From Candidatus Omnitrophota bacterium (GTDB lineage: Bacteria; Omnitrophota; Gorgyraeia; Aquiviventales; Aquiviventaceae), in contig JACPAW010000012.1 of the NCBI GenBank assembly GCA_016180605.1, forward strand, positions 1 to 8,909: a DNA stretch of 8,909 nucleotides. Direction: 5' to 3'. The notes beneath the pieces are model-generated. The model worked only from the letters and a program-made list of their open reading frames with translations. It made no database searches and had not been told where the DNA came from. Position 1 is the stretch's first letter; each line of letters starts with the position of its first letter. The position numbers were made by a program, and so were the translations under genes. Below are positions 1-6,184 of this stretch, in pieces.

Positions 1-197
1 CCCCGGCGCGCCCAAAGTTTTTCGCCTACGCCATGCTGCGAGCTGGCTATTGTTGCGTAGCGGGGCCTGACAAGCACCTGCAACCACAAACAGCGAAACC
101 AAAGAAACCCCCAGACCGCAAGGCTGAATAAAAGTGCCGCAAAAATCCGTTCGTTCGTCGGTCGCATCATCCCTGGTTGCGTCCATGAGCCGCGCAT
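1..197 (-). CDS. ftsI: Peptidoglycan transpeptidase FtsI (PBP3-like), N-terminal part, cut by window edge
   Basis: This partial gene runs off the left edge after 65 codons. FtsI is the division-specific class B penicillin-binding protein that cross-links septal peptidoglycan, anchored in the inner membrane by one N-terminal helix. I translated it by hand. A short cytoplasmic segment is followed by one hydrophobic helix (about residues 18-36), then FRCLWLQV, RYATIASSQH and finally LWARR. The last, with a following Gly codon that begins at the edge, matches the ARRG motif that opens the dimerisation domain of class B PBPs. The ATG at 197 overlaps the ftsL stop (TGATG), with GGAGA just upstream. 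In-frame ATGs at 170 and 167 are alternatives. The position after ftsL in a dcw cluster supports FtsI; a SpoVD-like paralogue cannot be excluded because the catalytic domain is not in view. Confidence 0.78.
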   Translation of the reverse strand, partial: MRGSWTQPGMMRPTNERIFAALLFSLAVWGFLWFRCLWLQVLVRPRYATIASSQHGVGEKLWARR

Positions 198-571
198 CAA
201 TCTCCGGCCCTGGCCTGCTCTTTAGCTAAAGCAGAATCCATAGCGGCCAAGCGCAGGCCCGCGGCATCCTTGCCGCCAACTCCACGCGCAGCAAAGCCCT
301 TTTTCTGTGTCGATTGCGGCACGGAGGGCCAACGCGACCAAGCGACCAAATCCAAGCGGCGTTTCCGGGCGACATCCAACAGATAGCCGGGCGAAGACAA
401 CCCGATGACTTCGGCCTCAAGACGCGAAAGCTGCACTTGCTTCTGATGGAGATTTTCCAGGCGCTTGCCCACTTCATAGCCTTTAAGGTAAACCGCGTTT
501 TGCTGAGCCACGCGAAGACATCCAAGCGTCACGAACACGCCCAATACCATCAGCCACCGGGATAATCGCAT
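197..571 (-). CDS. ftsL: FtsL-like cell division protein
   Basis: The predicted protein of 124 residues has the bitopic layout of FtsL: a few basic residues, one membrane helix (about residues 5-22), a periplasmic heptad-rich segment (about 33-58), then LSSPGYLLDVARKRRLDLV. That last motif resembles the conserved end of FtsL/DivIC coiled coils. FtsL works with FtsB and FtsQ to activate FtsW and FtsI at the septum. FtsL is poorly conserved in sequence, so the call rests on topology and on its place between rsmH and ftsI. The roughly 40-residue C-terminal tail is Ala/Gly/Lys-rich and not recognisable. The ATG at 571 overlaps the rsmH stop (TGATG). An in-frame GTG at 577 would add two residues. 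No strong Shine-Dalgarno is seen, so translation is probably coupled to rsmH. Confidence 0.68.
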   Translation of the reverse strand: MRLSRWLMVLGVFVTLGCLRVAQQNAVYLKGYEVGKRLENLHQKQVQLSRLEAEVIGLSSPGYLLDVARKRRLDLVAWSRWPSVPQSTQKKGFAARGVGGKDAAGLRLAAMDSALAKEQARAGD

Positions 572-1473
572 CAGCACCGCTCGATGGCGCGCAATTTTGC
601 GGAACGCGCGCGCGGGTTGCGCAACACTTCTTCCCGCGAAGGCTTAACCACGTGCTTCGTCAAAATCTTCCAAAAACCTTGGTCTTCTCCCTGCGCAAAA
701 GCCCGCTTCACCGGGCGGTCTTCCAGGGAGTGAAACGTCAGCACGATAGCGCGAGCTTTAGGTGCTAACAGATCCGGCAATTGTGACAACAAGGCGCTCA
801 AAGCGCCAAGCTCGTCGTTGACTGCCATGCGTAACGCTTGGAAAACTCGCGTGGCCGGATGCAGCCTTCCACGGCGCGCTGCCGCAGGCAAGGCTTGCAC
901 GATGATTTGTGCCAATTGCGTCGTCGTGGTAATAGAGACTGCTCGACGCGCGGCTACGATATGGCGAGCGATTCGATTCGCAAAGCGCTCTTCACCCAAC
1001 TGGCTGAATAACTCTAAGAGCTGCTCCTCCGGCTGGGTATTCACCAAATCCGATGCGGTCATTTTCGCTGTAGGGTCCATCCGCATATCCAATGGGCCTT
1101 CCTGCAAAAAGCTAAAACCCCGCTCCGGAGAATCCACCTGCAAGCTCGACATCCCCAGATCTAAAAGAAGCCCGTCTACCTTCGAAATATGAAGCGCGGA
1201 AAGTATCTGAGAAAGATTGCGGAAGCTTCCGGAAGCAAAATGAACACTCGGCTGGAATTCAATCAGCCGCTGCCTGGCAATCGACTGCGCCTTTGGGTCT
1301 TGATCGACCGCAATCAGACAACCGTTGGGTAAAAGGTGTGGCAGAATGGCCAGGCTATGCCCGCCGGTTCCGGAAGTTGCGTCTACCACCGTCGATCCAG
1401 GACGCAAATTCAAATACCGTAATACCTCCTCCACCATGACAGGCTTATGCCAGGCAGGAGATTCGGGATTCAT
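571..1473 (-). CDS. rsmH: 16S rRNA (cytosine1402-N4)-methyltransferase RsmH (MraW)
   Basis: RsmH uses S-adenosylmethionine to N4-methylate C1402 in the decoding centre of 16S rRNA. This 300-residue protein is full length. Family motifs are all present: HKPVM near the N-terminus, VVDATSGTGGHS (29-40, SAM-binding loop), LLLDLGMSSLQ (102-112), ERGFSF and GPLDMRMDP (117-133), HPATRVFQALRMAVNDEL (205-222), LTFHSLEDRPVK (245-256) and NPRARSAKLRAIER near the end. The ATG at 1473 has AAGGA four bases upstream and puts the first motif at the usual distance from the N-terminus. An in-frame ATG at 1518 has GGAG seven bases upstream and sits 4 nt after the mraZ stop. It would add 15 residues not typical of the family and remains a real alternative. 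The gene follows mraZ, the usual order. Confidence 0.96.
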   Translation of the reverse strand: MNPESPAWHKPVMVEEVLRYLNLRPGSTVVDATSGTGGHSLAILPHLLPNGCLIAVDQDPKAQSIARQRLIEFQPSVHFASGSFRNLSQILSALHISKVDGLLLDLGMSSLQVDSPERGFSFLQEGPLDMRMDPTAKMTASDLVNTQPEEQLLELFSQLGEERFANRIARHIVAARRAVSITTTTQLAQIIVQALPAAARRGRLHPATRVFQALRMAVNDELGALSALLSQLPDLLAPKARAIVLTFHSLEDRPVKRAFAQGEDQGFWKILTKHVVKPSREEVLRNPRARSAKLRAIERC

Positions 1474-1522
1474 TCTTTCCTTTGGCAGCACGGAAACGCC
1501 GCAATCCGCCTCATCCATGGGC

Positions 1523-1960
1523 TCACTCCAACATCACCCGCTCTGCGACATCTTCAAAGTTCTGGCGGGAACTTTCATAAAAGGCTTGCCATTTCTCTTT
1601 TGCCCAGATTTCAATGCGGGTGGAAATCCCGACAATCACGACTTCCTGTTTGATTTGTGCAAACTCCTTCAAATGGCGCGGAAGAAGAATTCGACCCAAA
1701 CGGTCGACGGCAACCTCCGTTGCTCCGGAGAAGAAAAGCCGGTTGAAGCGCCGGCCTTCCCCTTTCGTAAAAGGAATCTGCTTAAAACGGTTCTCTACAC
1801 TACGCCATTCAGCTTCTGGAAAAAGGAACAGACACCCATCCAACCCGCGCGTGAGGAATAACGATGGGACCTGGTGATCTTTTAGAGCCTGCCGGAACTT
1901 GGCGGGGATGATGAGACGACCTTTTCGGTCTATGGAATGATCGTATTCTCCGTACAACAT
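1523..1960 (-). CDS. mraZ: Transcriptional regulator MraZ
   Basis: MraZ is a DNA-binding protein that represses its own operon, which usually begins the dcw cluster. The protein has 145 residues, normal for the family, and is built from two AbrB-like (SpoVT-AbrB/MraZ) half domains. Each carries the conserved DxxxR signature: DRKGR at 11-15 followed by IIPAKFR, and DRLGR at 86-90 followed by ILLPRHL. The ATG at 1960 gives the typical start MLYGEY. An in-frame GTG at 1984 would add eight residues but lies inside the operator repeats and is not favoured. No good Shine-Dalgarno precedes 1960; the best purine-rich stretch is GTGGTAG, which overlaps the third operator repeat. A strong promoter and three operator repeats lie directly upstream, which fits autoregulation. 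Confidence 0.96.
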   Translation of the reverse strand: MLYGEYDHSIDRKGRLIIPAKFRQALKDHQVPSLFLTRGLDGCLFLFPEAEWRSVENRFKQIPFTKGEGRRFNRLFFSGATEVAVDRLGRILLPRHLKEFAQIKQEVVIVGISTRIEIWAKEKWQAFYESSRQNFEDVAERVMLE

Positions 1961-1969
1961 GGCAGGTCT

Positions 1970-1994
1970 ACCACTTTCTCCCACTCAATACCAC
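1970..1994 (-). promoter_or_regulatory. Putative MraZ operator: three GTGGK repeats at 10-bp spacing
   Basis: Reading the minus strand, GTGGT (1994-1990), GTGGG (1984-1980) and GTGGT (1974-1970) begin exactly 10 bp apart, one DNA helical turn. MraZ in E. coli is known to bind direct repeats of a TGGGN core separated by 5 bp upstream of mraZ. The repeats lie at about +7 to +31 relative to the predicted start site and end 9 bp before the ATG, so bound MraZ should block promoter escape. Match and spacing are seen directly; binding is inferred from the family. Confidence 0.82.
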
Positions 1995-2006
1995 AACGAC
2001 GTTCAA

Positions 2007-2035
2007 ACTATACCTTTACCACCCACTCCTGTCAA
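2007..2035 (-). promoter_or_regulatory. Sigma-70 promoter of the mraZ operon
   Basis: The minus strand has a perfect -35 TTGACA (2035-2030), a 17-bp spacer and a -10 TATAGT (2012-2007), one base from TATAAT. The predicted start site is near 2000, giving a leader of about 40 nt. The spacer also contains GTGGGTGGT, a possible extra MraZ contact, but out of phase with the three-repeat operator. This is the only clear promoter I find in the window. Confidence 0.85.
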
Positions 2036-2099
2036 GGAAAAAGCAGGAATTTTGAGCTTATGCAAGGGATGATTTTAAGAGTGGCGGAGGTGCTCTAAC
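2036..2099. other. ribF-mraZ intergenic region, no clear terminator
   Basis: These 64 bases separate the ribF stop from the mraZ -35 element. I see only a possible 4-bp AGAG/CTCT stem with an 11-nt loop and no U-run, which is too weak for an intrinsic terminator. Transcripts of the upstream operon may therefore continue into the dcw genes. Confidence 0.5.
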
Positions 2100-3053
2100 T
2101 TAAGAAGATAGAGGGGCTTTCGAAAGCAGGCGAGCTGCCCGGCGAACGTCGCGTTCAATCTGTCGGCTCAACGCCCGGGCATCTTTAAAGCAGCGCTCGT
2201 TGCGCAGTTTTGCAAGAGGATAGATCGTAAGAGAACGGCCCAGAAGGTTCTTGGAACAACCCATTAAGTGCACTTCGCAAGCCATCGGCCCACCCCCAAA
2301 GGTAGGGCGGTGTCCCAGGTTCATAACACCCGGCCATCGGTTAGATCCTCGGGTTTTGTCTTCTTGAACGAAAACCGCATAAACACCTTGTGGAGGAATG
2401 ACTTGTGAAGTCAGGCGAAGATTCGCCGTTGGAAAACCTAATGTTCGACCCCGACCCGCTCCCCGGACAACGATTCCATAAATTGACGCAGGACGCCCAA
2501 GAAGGCGCTTGGCCTTAAGAAGAGCTCCCTTGTGGATCAGATGCCGAATTCGGGAGCTAGAGACGATTTTTCCATCGCGTCGAAGCTCGGGGACGCCCAT
2601 CACATGCATCCCAATTCGAGACCCTAAGGCTCTCAACAATTGCATATTGCCTAAACGGTTGCGCCCGAATGCAAATCCTTCCCCGACGACCAAGGTTTGC
2701 GCGTGCAAATGGCCCATCAACACGCGGCGCACGAAGGTTTCCGCATGGACGCGGGCGAAGCGGCGATTGAAGGGAATGACCCAGATCCAATCCACGCCAA
2801 GGGCGCTGAGTGCGGCAAGCCGAGCGGAAAGCGGCATGAGGATTGCCGCGGCCCGCTGCGGGTTGAGCACCTGTTGCGGGTCAGGATCAAATGTGATGAC
2901 GATGCAAGGAGCATGCAGCCGCCGGGCCTGACGGCGTGCCTCTTGGATTAAATATTGGTGTGCCGTGTGAACGCCATCAAATACGCCGATGGTCACCACA
3001 CTTGTTTTCTGTCCAAGGCGAGGGGCTTTTGCGCCGTAGTGGAGGCGCGTCAT
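2100..3053 (-). CDS. ribF: Bifunctional riboflavin kinase / FAD synthetase RibF
   Basis: RibF phosphorylates riboflavin to FMN and adenylylates FMN to FAD in the cytoplasm. The 317-residue protein is normal length. The N-terminal nucleotidyltransferase domain shows VVTIGVFDGVHTAHQ (19-33), ITFDPDP (53-59), VGEGFAFGRNRLGN (123-136) and VSSSRIR (164-170). The C-terminal kinase domain shows GRTLGFPTANL (202-212, with the PTAN motif), MNLGHRPTF (244-252) and CEVHL (259-263), which holds a glutamate at the position of the family's catalytic base. The HxGH adenylylation motif reads HTAH (29-32), a Gly-to-Ala change I confirmed in the codons. The start ATG at 3053 overlaps the truB stop as ATGA, so translation is coupled. 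The open frame extends further upstream, but only through truB sequence. Confidence 0.95.
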   Translation of the reverse strand: MTRLHYGAKAPRLGQKTSVVTIGVFDGVHTAHQYLIQEARRQARRLHAPCIVITFDPDPQQVLNPQRAAAILMPLSARLAALSALGVDWIWVIPFNRRFARVHAETFVRRVLMGHLHAQTLVVGEGFAFGRNRLGNMQLLRALGSRIGMHVMGVPELRRDGKIVSSSRIRHLIHKGALLKAKRLLGRPASIYGIVVRGAGRGRTLGFPTANLRLTSQVIPPQGVYAVFVQEDKTRGSNRWPGVMNLGHRPTFGGGPMACEVHLMGCSKNLLGRSLTIYPLAKLRNERCFKDARALSRQIERDVRRAARLLSKAPLSS

Positions 3054-3742
3054 GTACTGCGCACAGGAATCAACTCCCGGAGCAACTCGGTTGGGCTTGC
3101 CTGCTCTACCCAACGGATGGGCTTTGCCTGCTCCAGGCGCCACTGGCCAACGCGCAAGCGGGTTAGCCAGAGCAGATGTCCGACGGTGCCTAATTTTTCT
3201 GCAATCGACTCGGCCAAAGTCCGTACATAGGTCCCCGAGGAACAGTGGATTCGAAAGTGAATCAGATCCGCCTGGCAATCGAGCAACCGGCATTCTAATA
3301 CCTGCACGATGCGGCTATTCAACGTCACCGTTTTTCCATGCCGGGTCCACCAATAAGCAGGCCGTCCCTGAACCTTGACGGCACTATAGGCTGGCGGGAC
3401 CTGCCGGCAAGGCCCTTCGAATGAAACCAGAACCTGACGAACGATTTCTCTATCCAGCTCAGGCACGGGTGCCGTGCGCACCACCTTGCCATCCGCATCG
3501 CCGGTGTCCATTTGGATCCCCAATTTGAGGCTTGCTTCGTAGGTCTTTTCATAATGCTGGAAAGCTTGCTGATGGCGAGTGGCATTTCCCACCAACAACA
3601 ATAAAAGCCCTCGTGCCAAGGGATCCAAGGTTCCGGCATGCCCAATCCGTCGCAAGCCCAGTTTCCGACGGACCACCTGAACGGCATCATGCGAAGTAAT
3701 CCCTGCTGGCTTATCGATGAGCAATAAACCTTCCGGCGTCAT
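3050..3742 (-). CDS. truB: tRNA pseudouridine(55) synthase TruB
   Basis: TruB isomerises U55 in the T-loop of tRNAs to pseudouridine. Family motifs in order are LLLIDKPAGITSHD (6-19), GHAGTLDPLARG (34-45, with the catalytic aspartate at 40), KTYEASLKLG with MDTGDADG (66-85), QVPPAYSAVKVQG (114-126) and SGTYVRTLAESI (169-180). The protein has 230 residues. That covers the catalytic domain with a short C-terminal extension, so it lacks the full PUA-like domain of E. coli-type TruB (just over 300 residues). The ATG at 3742 overlaps the rbfA stop as ATGA and places the first motif near the N-terminus as expected. The frame is open to 3937, but that extension is only rbfA read out of frame. Adjacent rbfA and ribF are its usual neighbours. 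Confidence 0.96.
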   Translation of the reverse strand: MTPEGLLLIDKPAGITSHDAVQVVRRKLGLRRIGHAGTLDPLARGLLLLLVGNATRHQQAFQHYEKTYEASLKLGIQMDTGDADGKVVRTAPVPELDREIVRQVLVSFEGPCRQVPPAYSAVKVQGRPAYWWTRHGKTVTLNSRIVQVLECRLLDCQADLIHFRIHCSSGTYVRTLAESIAEKLGTVGHLLWLTRLRVGQWRLEQAKPIRWVEQASPTELLRELIPVRST

Positions 3743-4092
3743 GGGTTTTCGGCTTGTTTCAGACGATCCAGGGCATCGGCCATTGCAATGGATCCTTCGA
3801 TGGAAGGATCGTATTGAAAAACCATTTGGGGAATCACTCGCAGGCGCAATCGCTTTTTCACAAGACCATAGATAAAACTTCCCGCGTGATCCAGCGCCTC
3901 CTGGGAGCGTTCCTTTTGTTCTGCGTCTCCCAGGCAACTGTAACCGACTTTGGCATAGCGCAAATCTTTGGACAATTCCACGCGCGTAATCGTGACGAAA
4001 CCTAACCGAGGATCTTTCAGCTCCTGATGAATAATGACGGCGATTTCTTGCCGCAATTGGTTCGCTAATCGGGCAGTCCGCGTATCTTCCAT
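3739..4092 (-). CDS. rbfA: 30S ribosome-binding factor RbfA
   Basis: RbfA is a cold-shock-associated assembly factor that binds the 30S subunit near helix 1 of 16S rRNA and helps its late maturation. The 117-residue protein has the KH-fold family pattern: an N-terminal helix with LRQEIAVIIHQEL, the hallmark DPRLGFVTITRVELSKDLR (27-45), then AKVGYS, and RVIPQMVFQYDPSIEGS towards the end. Length is typical. The ATG at 4092 is preceded by GGAGGT about four bases upstream, the strongest Shine-Dalgarno in the window. That suggests independent, efficient initiation here, whereas the downstream truB and ribF are translationally coupled by 4-nt overlaps. Confidence 0.96.
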   Translation of the reverse strand: MEDTRTARLANQLRQEIAVIIHQELKDPRLGFVTITRVELSKDLRYAKVGYSCLGDAEQKERSQEALDHAGSFIYGLVKKRLRLRVIPQMVFQYDPSIEGSIAMADALDRLKQAENP

Positions 4093-4114
4093 GGAACCTC
4101 CAAGAGTTTTTTCT

Positions 4115-4408
4115 CTATAGCGTTGTCGATAAGTATTCTTCCTGAATGCGGATCACGTTCACCCAGCGGCCCTCATGCAGCCACTCGGATACCTCGCGCA
4201 ACAAGCCTTCCACGTAGGCGCGCTCACTGGCCACCGCAGCGATTCCCAGACAGCAGCGCTGCCAGGTTTCGTTTGGCTCTACTTCCGAGACTCCCACGTT
4301 GAAACGATTGTGCAGCCGATCTTTCAAGCTTTTTACAACGGAACGCTTCTCTTTAAGTGTTTGCGCTAAGGAGATATGGATGTCCATGCGCAAAATTCCG
4401 ACCACCAT
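4115..4408 (-). CDS. DUF503 (YlxP-like) protein
   Basis: This 97-residue protein matches the DUF503/YlxP family, small ferredoxin-like proteins that are common immediately before rbfA. In some bacteria they are reported as RbfA-like ribosome-associated factors; the biochemical role is not well settled. Visible family features are MVVGILRMDIHI at the start, SLAQTLKEKRSVVKSLKDRL (the most conserved stretch), RFNVGVSEVEPNETWQR, and a C-terminal helix ending near VIRIQEEYL. I chose the ATG at 4408 because GAGG lies six bases upstream. A GTG at 4414 would overlap the previous stop as GTGA, but its purine tract abuts the codon directly. Only 22 nt separate it from rbfA. Confidence 0.88.
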   Translation of the reverse strand: MVVGILRMDIHISLAQTLKEKRSVVKSLKDRLHNRFNVGVSEVEPNETWQRCCLGIAAVASERAYVEGLLREVSEWLHEGRWVNVIRIQEEYLSTTL

Positions 4409-4410
4409 CT

Positions 4411-5154
4411 TCACCCTCTTTTTGGACGGCCTGAATCCAATAGGGCTGCTAGATCTTCAAAGCATGCTTTTGGATTACGCTCTTCGCTCATGCGCAACAA
4501 CTCCTTGTGGACCCGGCCGATATTGAGGCGCCCTAAGGCACCTGCCCTTAAGGCCTCGTGCAACGCCTTTTGGGTCTTCCGCTCCCACTTCAAACCAAAC
4601 CGATGCGCAAAACGGATGCCCCGCAAAATACGGCTCGGATCGTCCATGAAGCTTTGCGGATGAAGAATCCGCAAGTGGTTTTCGAAAAGATCGCGCCTGC
4701 CAGAAAAAGGATCGATGAGTTTTCCGCACTGATCCGCATCCAAGGCGGCAGCCATGGCGTTGATAGTAAAGTCCCTTCGATAAAGATCATCCCGGATGCT
4801 GCCGTGGGTCACTACCGGGTAAGCGCCTGAGTGCGAATAGGTTTCTTTACGAGCCGTCACCAGATCGAGCCTCAGAGGGTGCAAGGCTTTGTTGAGTGGA
4901 AGCTCCAGGCTTGCCGTATGAAACGGCTCATGCTCCGTGACGGGAACTTCGAATGCCGCAGCAAAGCTGCGTGCGACCACCACTCCGTCGCCCTCTACGC
5001 TGACATCCAAATCCTTCGTTCCGGAAATCCCCAAAAGCCAGTCCCGTACGCAGCCGCCTACCGCGTAGGCGTTCATCCCCAGTTGCTTGGCAATGCTTCC
5101 TATTTCCTTGAGGAAGATCTGAACATCGTCTGGCACGGGAACAATCGACGTCAT
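4411..5154 (-). CDS. Short CCA-adding / poly(A) polymerase family nucleotidyltransferase
   Basis: This 247-residue class II nucleotidyltransferase should add C and/or A residues to tRNA 3' ends. The head and neck motifs are present: AVGGCVRDWLLG (31-42), DLD at 48-50 and RLDLVTARKETY (95-106) supplying the third carboxylate, YRRDFTINAMAA (125-136), IDPFSGRRDL (147-156), and DDPSRILRGIRFAHRFG (171-187), which carries the base-selecting DDxxR motif. The body and tail domains of standard enzymes (about 400 residues or more) are missing, and the frame ends at a normal stop. The pattern DLDVSVEGDG...TARKETY...DDLYRRDFTINAM recalls CC-adding and A-adding enzymes of the Aquifex type rather than the Bacillus CCA enzyme, so full CCA activity is not assured. 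No strong Shine-Dalgarno precedes the ATG. The stop is 2 nt before the DUF503 start. Confidence 0.85.
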   Translation of the reverse strand: MTSIVPVPDDVQIFLKEIGSIAKQLGMNAYAVGGCVRDWLLGISGTKDLDVSVEGDGVVVARSFAAAFEVPVTEHEPFHTASLELPLNKALHPLRLDLVTARKETYSHSGAYPVVTHGSIRDDLYRRDFTINAMAAALDADQCGKLIDPFSGRRDLFENHLRILHPQSFMDDPSRILRGIRFAHRFGLKWERKTQKALHEALRAGALGRLNIGRVHKELLRMSEERNPKACFEDLAALLDSGRPKRG

Positions 5155-5284
5155 CTCAAATCAAAAAGTCCCTCTTTACTTTTGCTTAGCGAGCGTCCTT
5201 CTACCACTTTGCCACCCATTCGTCTCTCTGCGATCACTTCGCCACTTTCTTACTGCTGACGAGCTGATTGCTGAATGCTGTTTT
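5155..5284. repeat. Intergenic gap with degenerate 7-bp repeat tract
   Basis: These 130 bases lie between the recombinase stop and the nucleotidyltransferase start. On the plus strand GCTG recurs at 5255, 5263, 5270 and 5277 (spacings 8, 7, 7), with the words GCTGA, GCTGA, GCTGA and GCTGT. From 5191 to 5250 the minus strand is a looser purine-rich series with repeated AAGTGG/GGTGGC words. I found no convincing promoter, terminator or small gene here. Confidence 0.6.
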
Positions 5285-6169
5285 TTACGGCCTTGGATGA
5301 AACTGCTCATGCACGGCTTTAAGGCGCGCGCGATCCACATGCGTATAACGCTGGGTCGTGCTGATATTGGCATGCCCTAGAAGCTCCTGGACGGTGCGCA
5401 AATCCGCCCCGCGTTCAAGAAGGTGCGTCGCGAAGGAGTGCCGCAGCGTATGGGGTCCGATGTTCTTGGCAATCAAGCCCGCCCGCGCATAATAGCGAAG
5501 AAGCTGCCAAACCCGCTGGCGGGTAAGCCGTCTTCCCCAGCGGTTGACAAACAACGCGGAGGCCCCTGGCCGCTTGGCTAGAAGAGCGGGCCGTTCAATT
5601 TCCAAATAACGCGCCAAGGCCTCTGCGGCGTGTTGGCCTAACGGAACGATGCGCTCCTTGTTGCCTTTTCCAATGCAGCGCAGGAACCTTGCCTCAAAGT
5701 TGCACTGGCCTAGCTCTAAATGAACCAGCTCCGAAACACGAAGTCCCGCTCCATAAAGCAGCTCCAACATGGCCACATCGCGCAACCCCAATCCTTTGGG
5801 TTCTATCGTAGCCAACAAACGGCTGATTTCCCCAACATGCAATGTCTGCGGCAGCTTCTGCCATAACCGAGGAGTTTCAATAAACTCGGTCGGGTTGCGC
5901 AAAACGACGCGCTCTGCTTGAAGGAACCGAAACAGCCCTTTAATGGCCGCTAGTTTCCTCGCCAGGGTTGCAGGAGCGTGTGTTGTGCGCAAAGATTGGA
6001 GAAATTCCCGGACATGGAGCTGCCGTACCCGGGAAAAAGCACCCACTCCTTGTTTTTCCAGAAAGCGCGCAAACTGAGAAAGATCCTGCCCGTAGGTTAA
6101 CCGGGTATTGATACTCAATCCTCGCTCTAGCTGCAAGAAAGCGAGGAACCCTTCAATGGAATTGCGCAT
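5285..6169 (-). CDS. xerD: Site-specific tyrosine recombinase XerD/XerC
   Basis: Xer recombinases resolve chromosome dimers at dif during division, with FtsK. The 294-residue protein has the two Xer domains: an N-terminal SAM-like core-binding domain (about 1-90, with ERGLSINTRLTYGQDL) and a C-terminal catalytic domain. All tyrosine-recombinase catalytic residues are present: Arg144 in GAGLRVSEL, Lys168 in GKGNKER, His240 and Arg243 in HTLRHSFATHL, His266 in LGHANISTTQ, and the nucleophile Tyr275 in RYTHV. The ERGLS.NT N-terminus leans toward XerD rather than XerC, but the two are hard to separate from one sequence. No phage or integron genes surround it, so a housekeeping Xer is more likely than an integrase. 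The ATG at 6169 lies 15 nt after the lipoprotein stop, with AAGGGG very close upstream. Confidence 0.92.
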   Translation of the reverse strand: MRNSIEGFLAFLQLERGLSINTRLTYGQDLSQFARFLEKQGVGAFSRVRQLHVREFLQSLRTTHAPATLARKLAAIKGLFRFLQAERVVLRNPTEFIETPRLWQKLPQTLHVGEISRLLATIEPKGLGLRDVAMLELLYGAGLRVSELVHLELGQCNFEARFLRCIGKGNKERIVPLGQHAAEALARYLEIERPALLAKRPGASALFVNRWGRRLTRQRVWQLLRYYARAGLIAKNIGPHTLRHSFATHLLERGADLRTVQELLGHANISTTQRYTHVDRARLKAVHEQFHPRP

Positions 6170-6184
6170 GCCCCTTGCACCCGG

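Noticed and set aside
314..1192. Plus-strand open frames opposite ftsL and rsmH
   Set aside because: They mirror well-supported minus-strand genes and show no recognisable motifs or initiation signals.
2080..2098. Hairpin after ribF as a terminator
   Set aside because: Only about 4 bp of stem with an 11-nt loop and no U-run.
3054..3293. 80-residue N-terminal extension of RibF
   Set aside because: It is truB sequence read in another frame. The ATGA overlap at 3053 gives the family-standard N-terminus.
3743..3937. 65-residue N-terminal extension of TruB
   Set aside because: It lies inside rbfA in another frame and has no TruB-like sequence.
5191..5250. GTGG words upstream of the nucleotidyltransferase as a second MraZ operator
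   Set aside because: Spacing is about 8 bp and irregular, not the 10-bp phase seen at mraZ, and no promoter accompanies it.
5285..6169. Recombinase as a phage or integron integrase
   Set aside because: Length, Xer-type N-terminal domain and wholly housekeeping neighbours fit XerC/XerD. No attachment-site repeats or cargo genes are seen.
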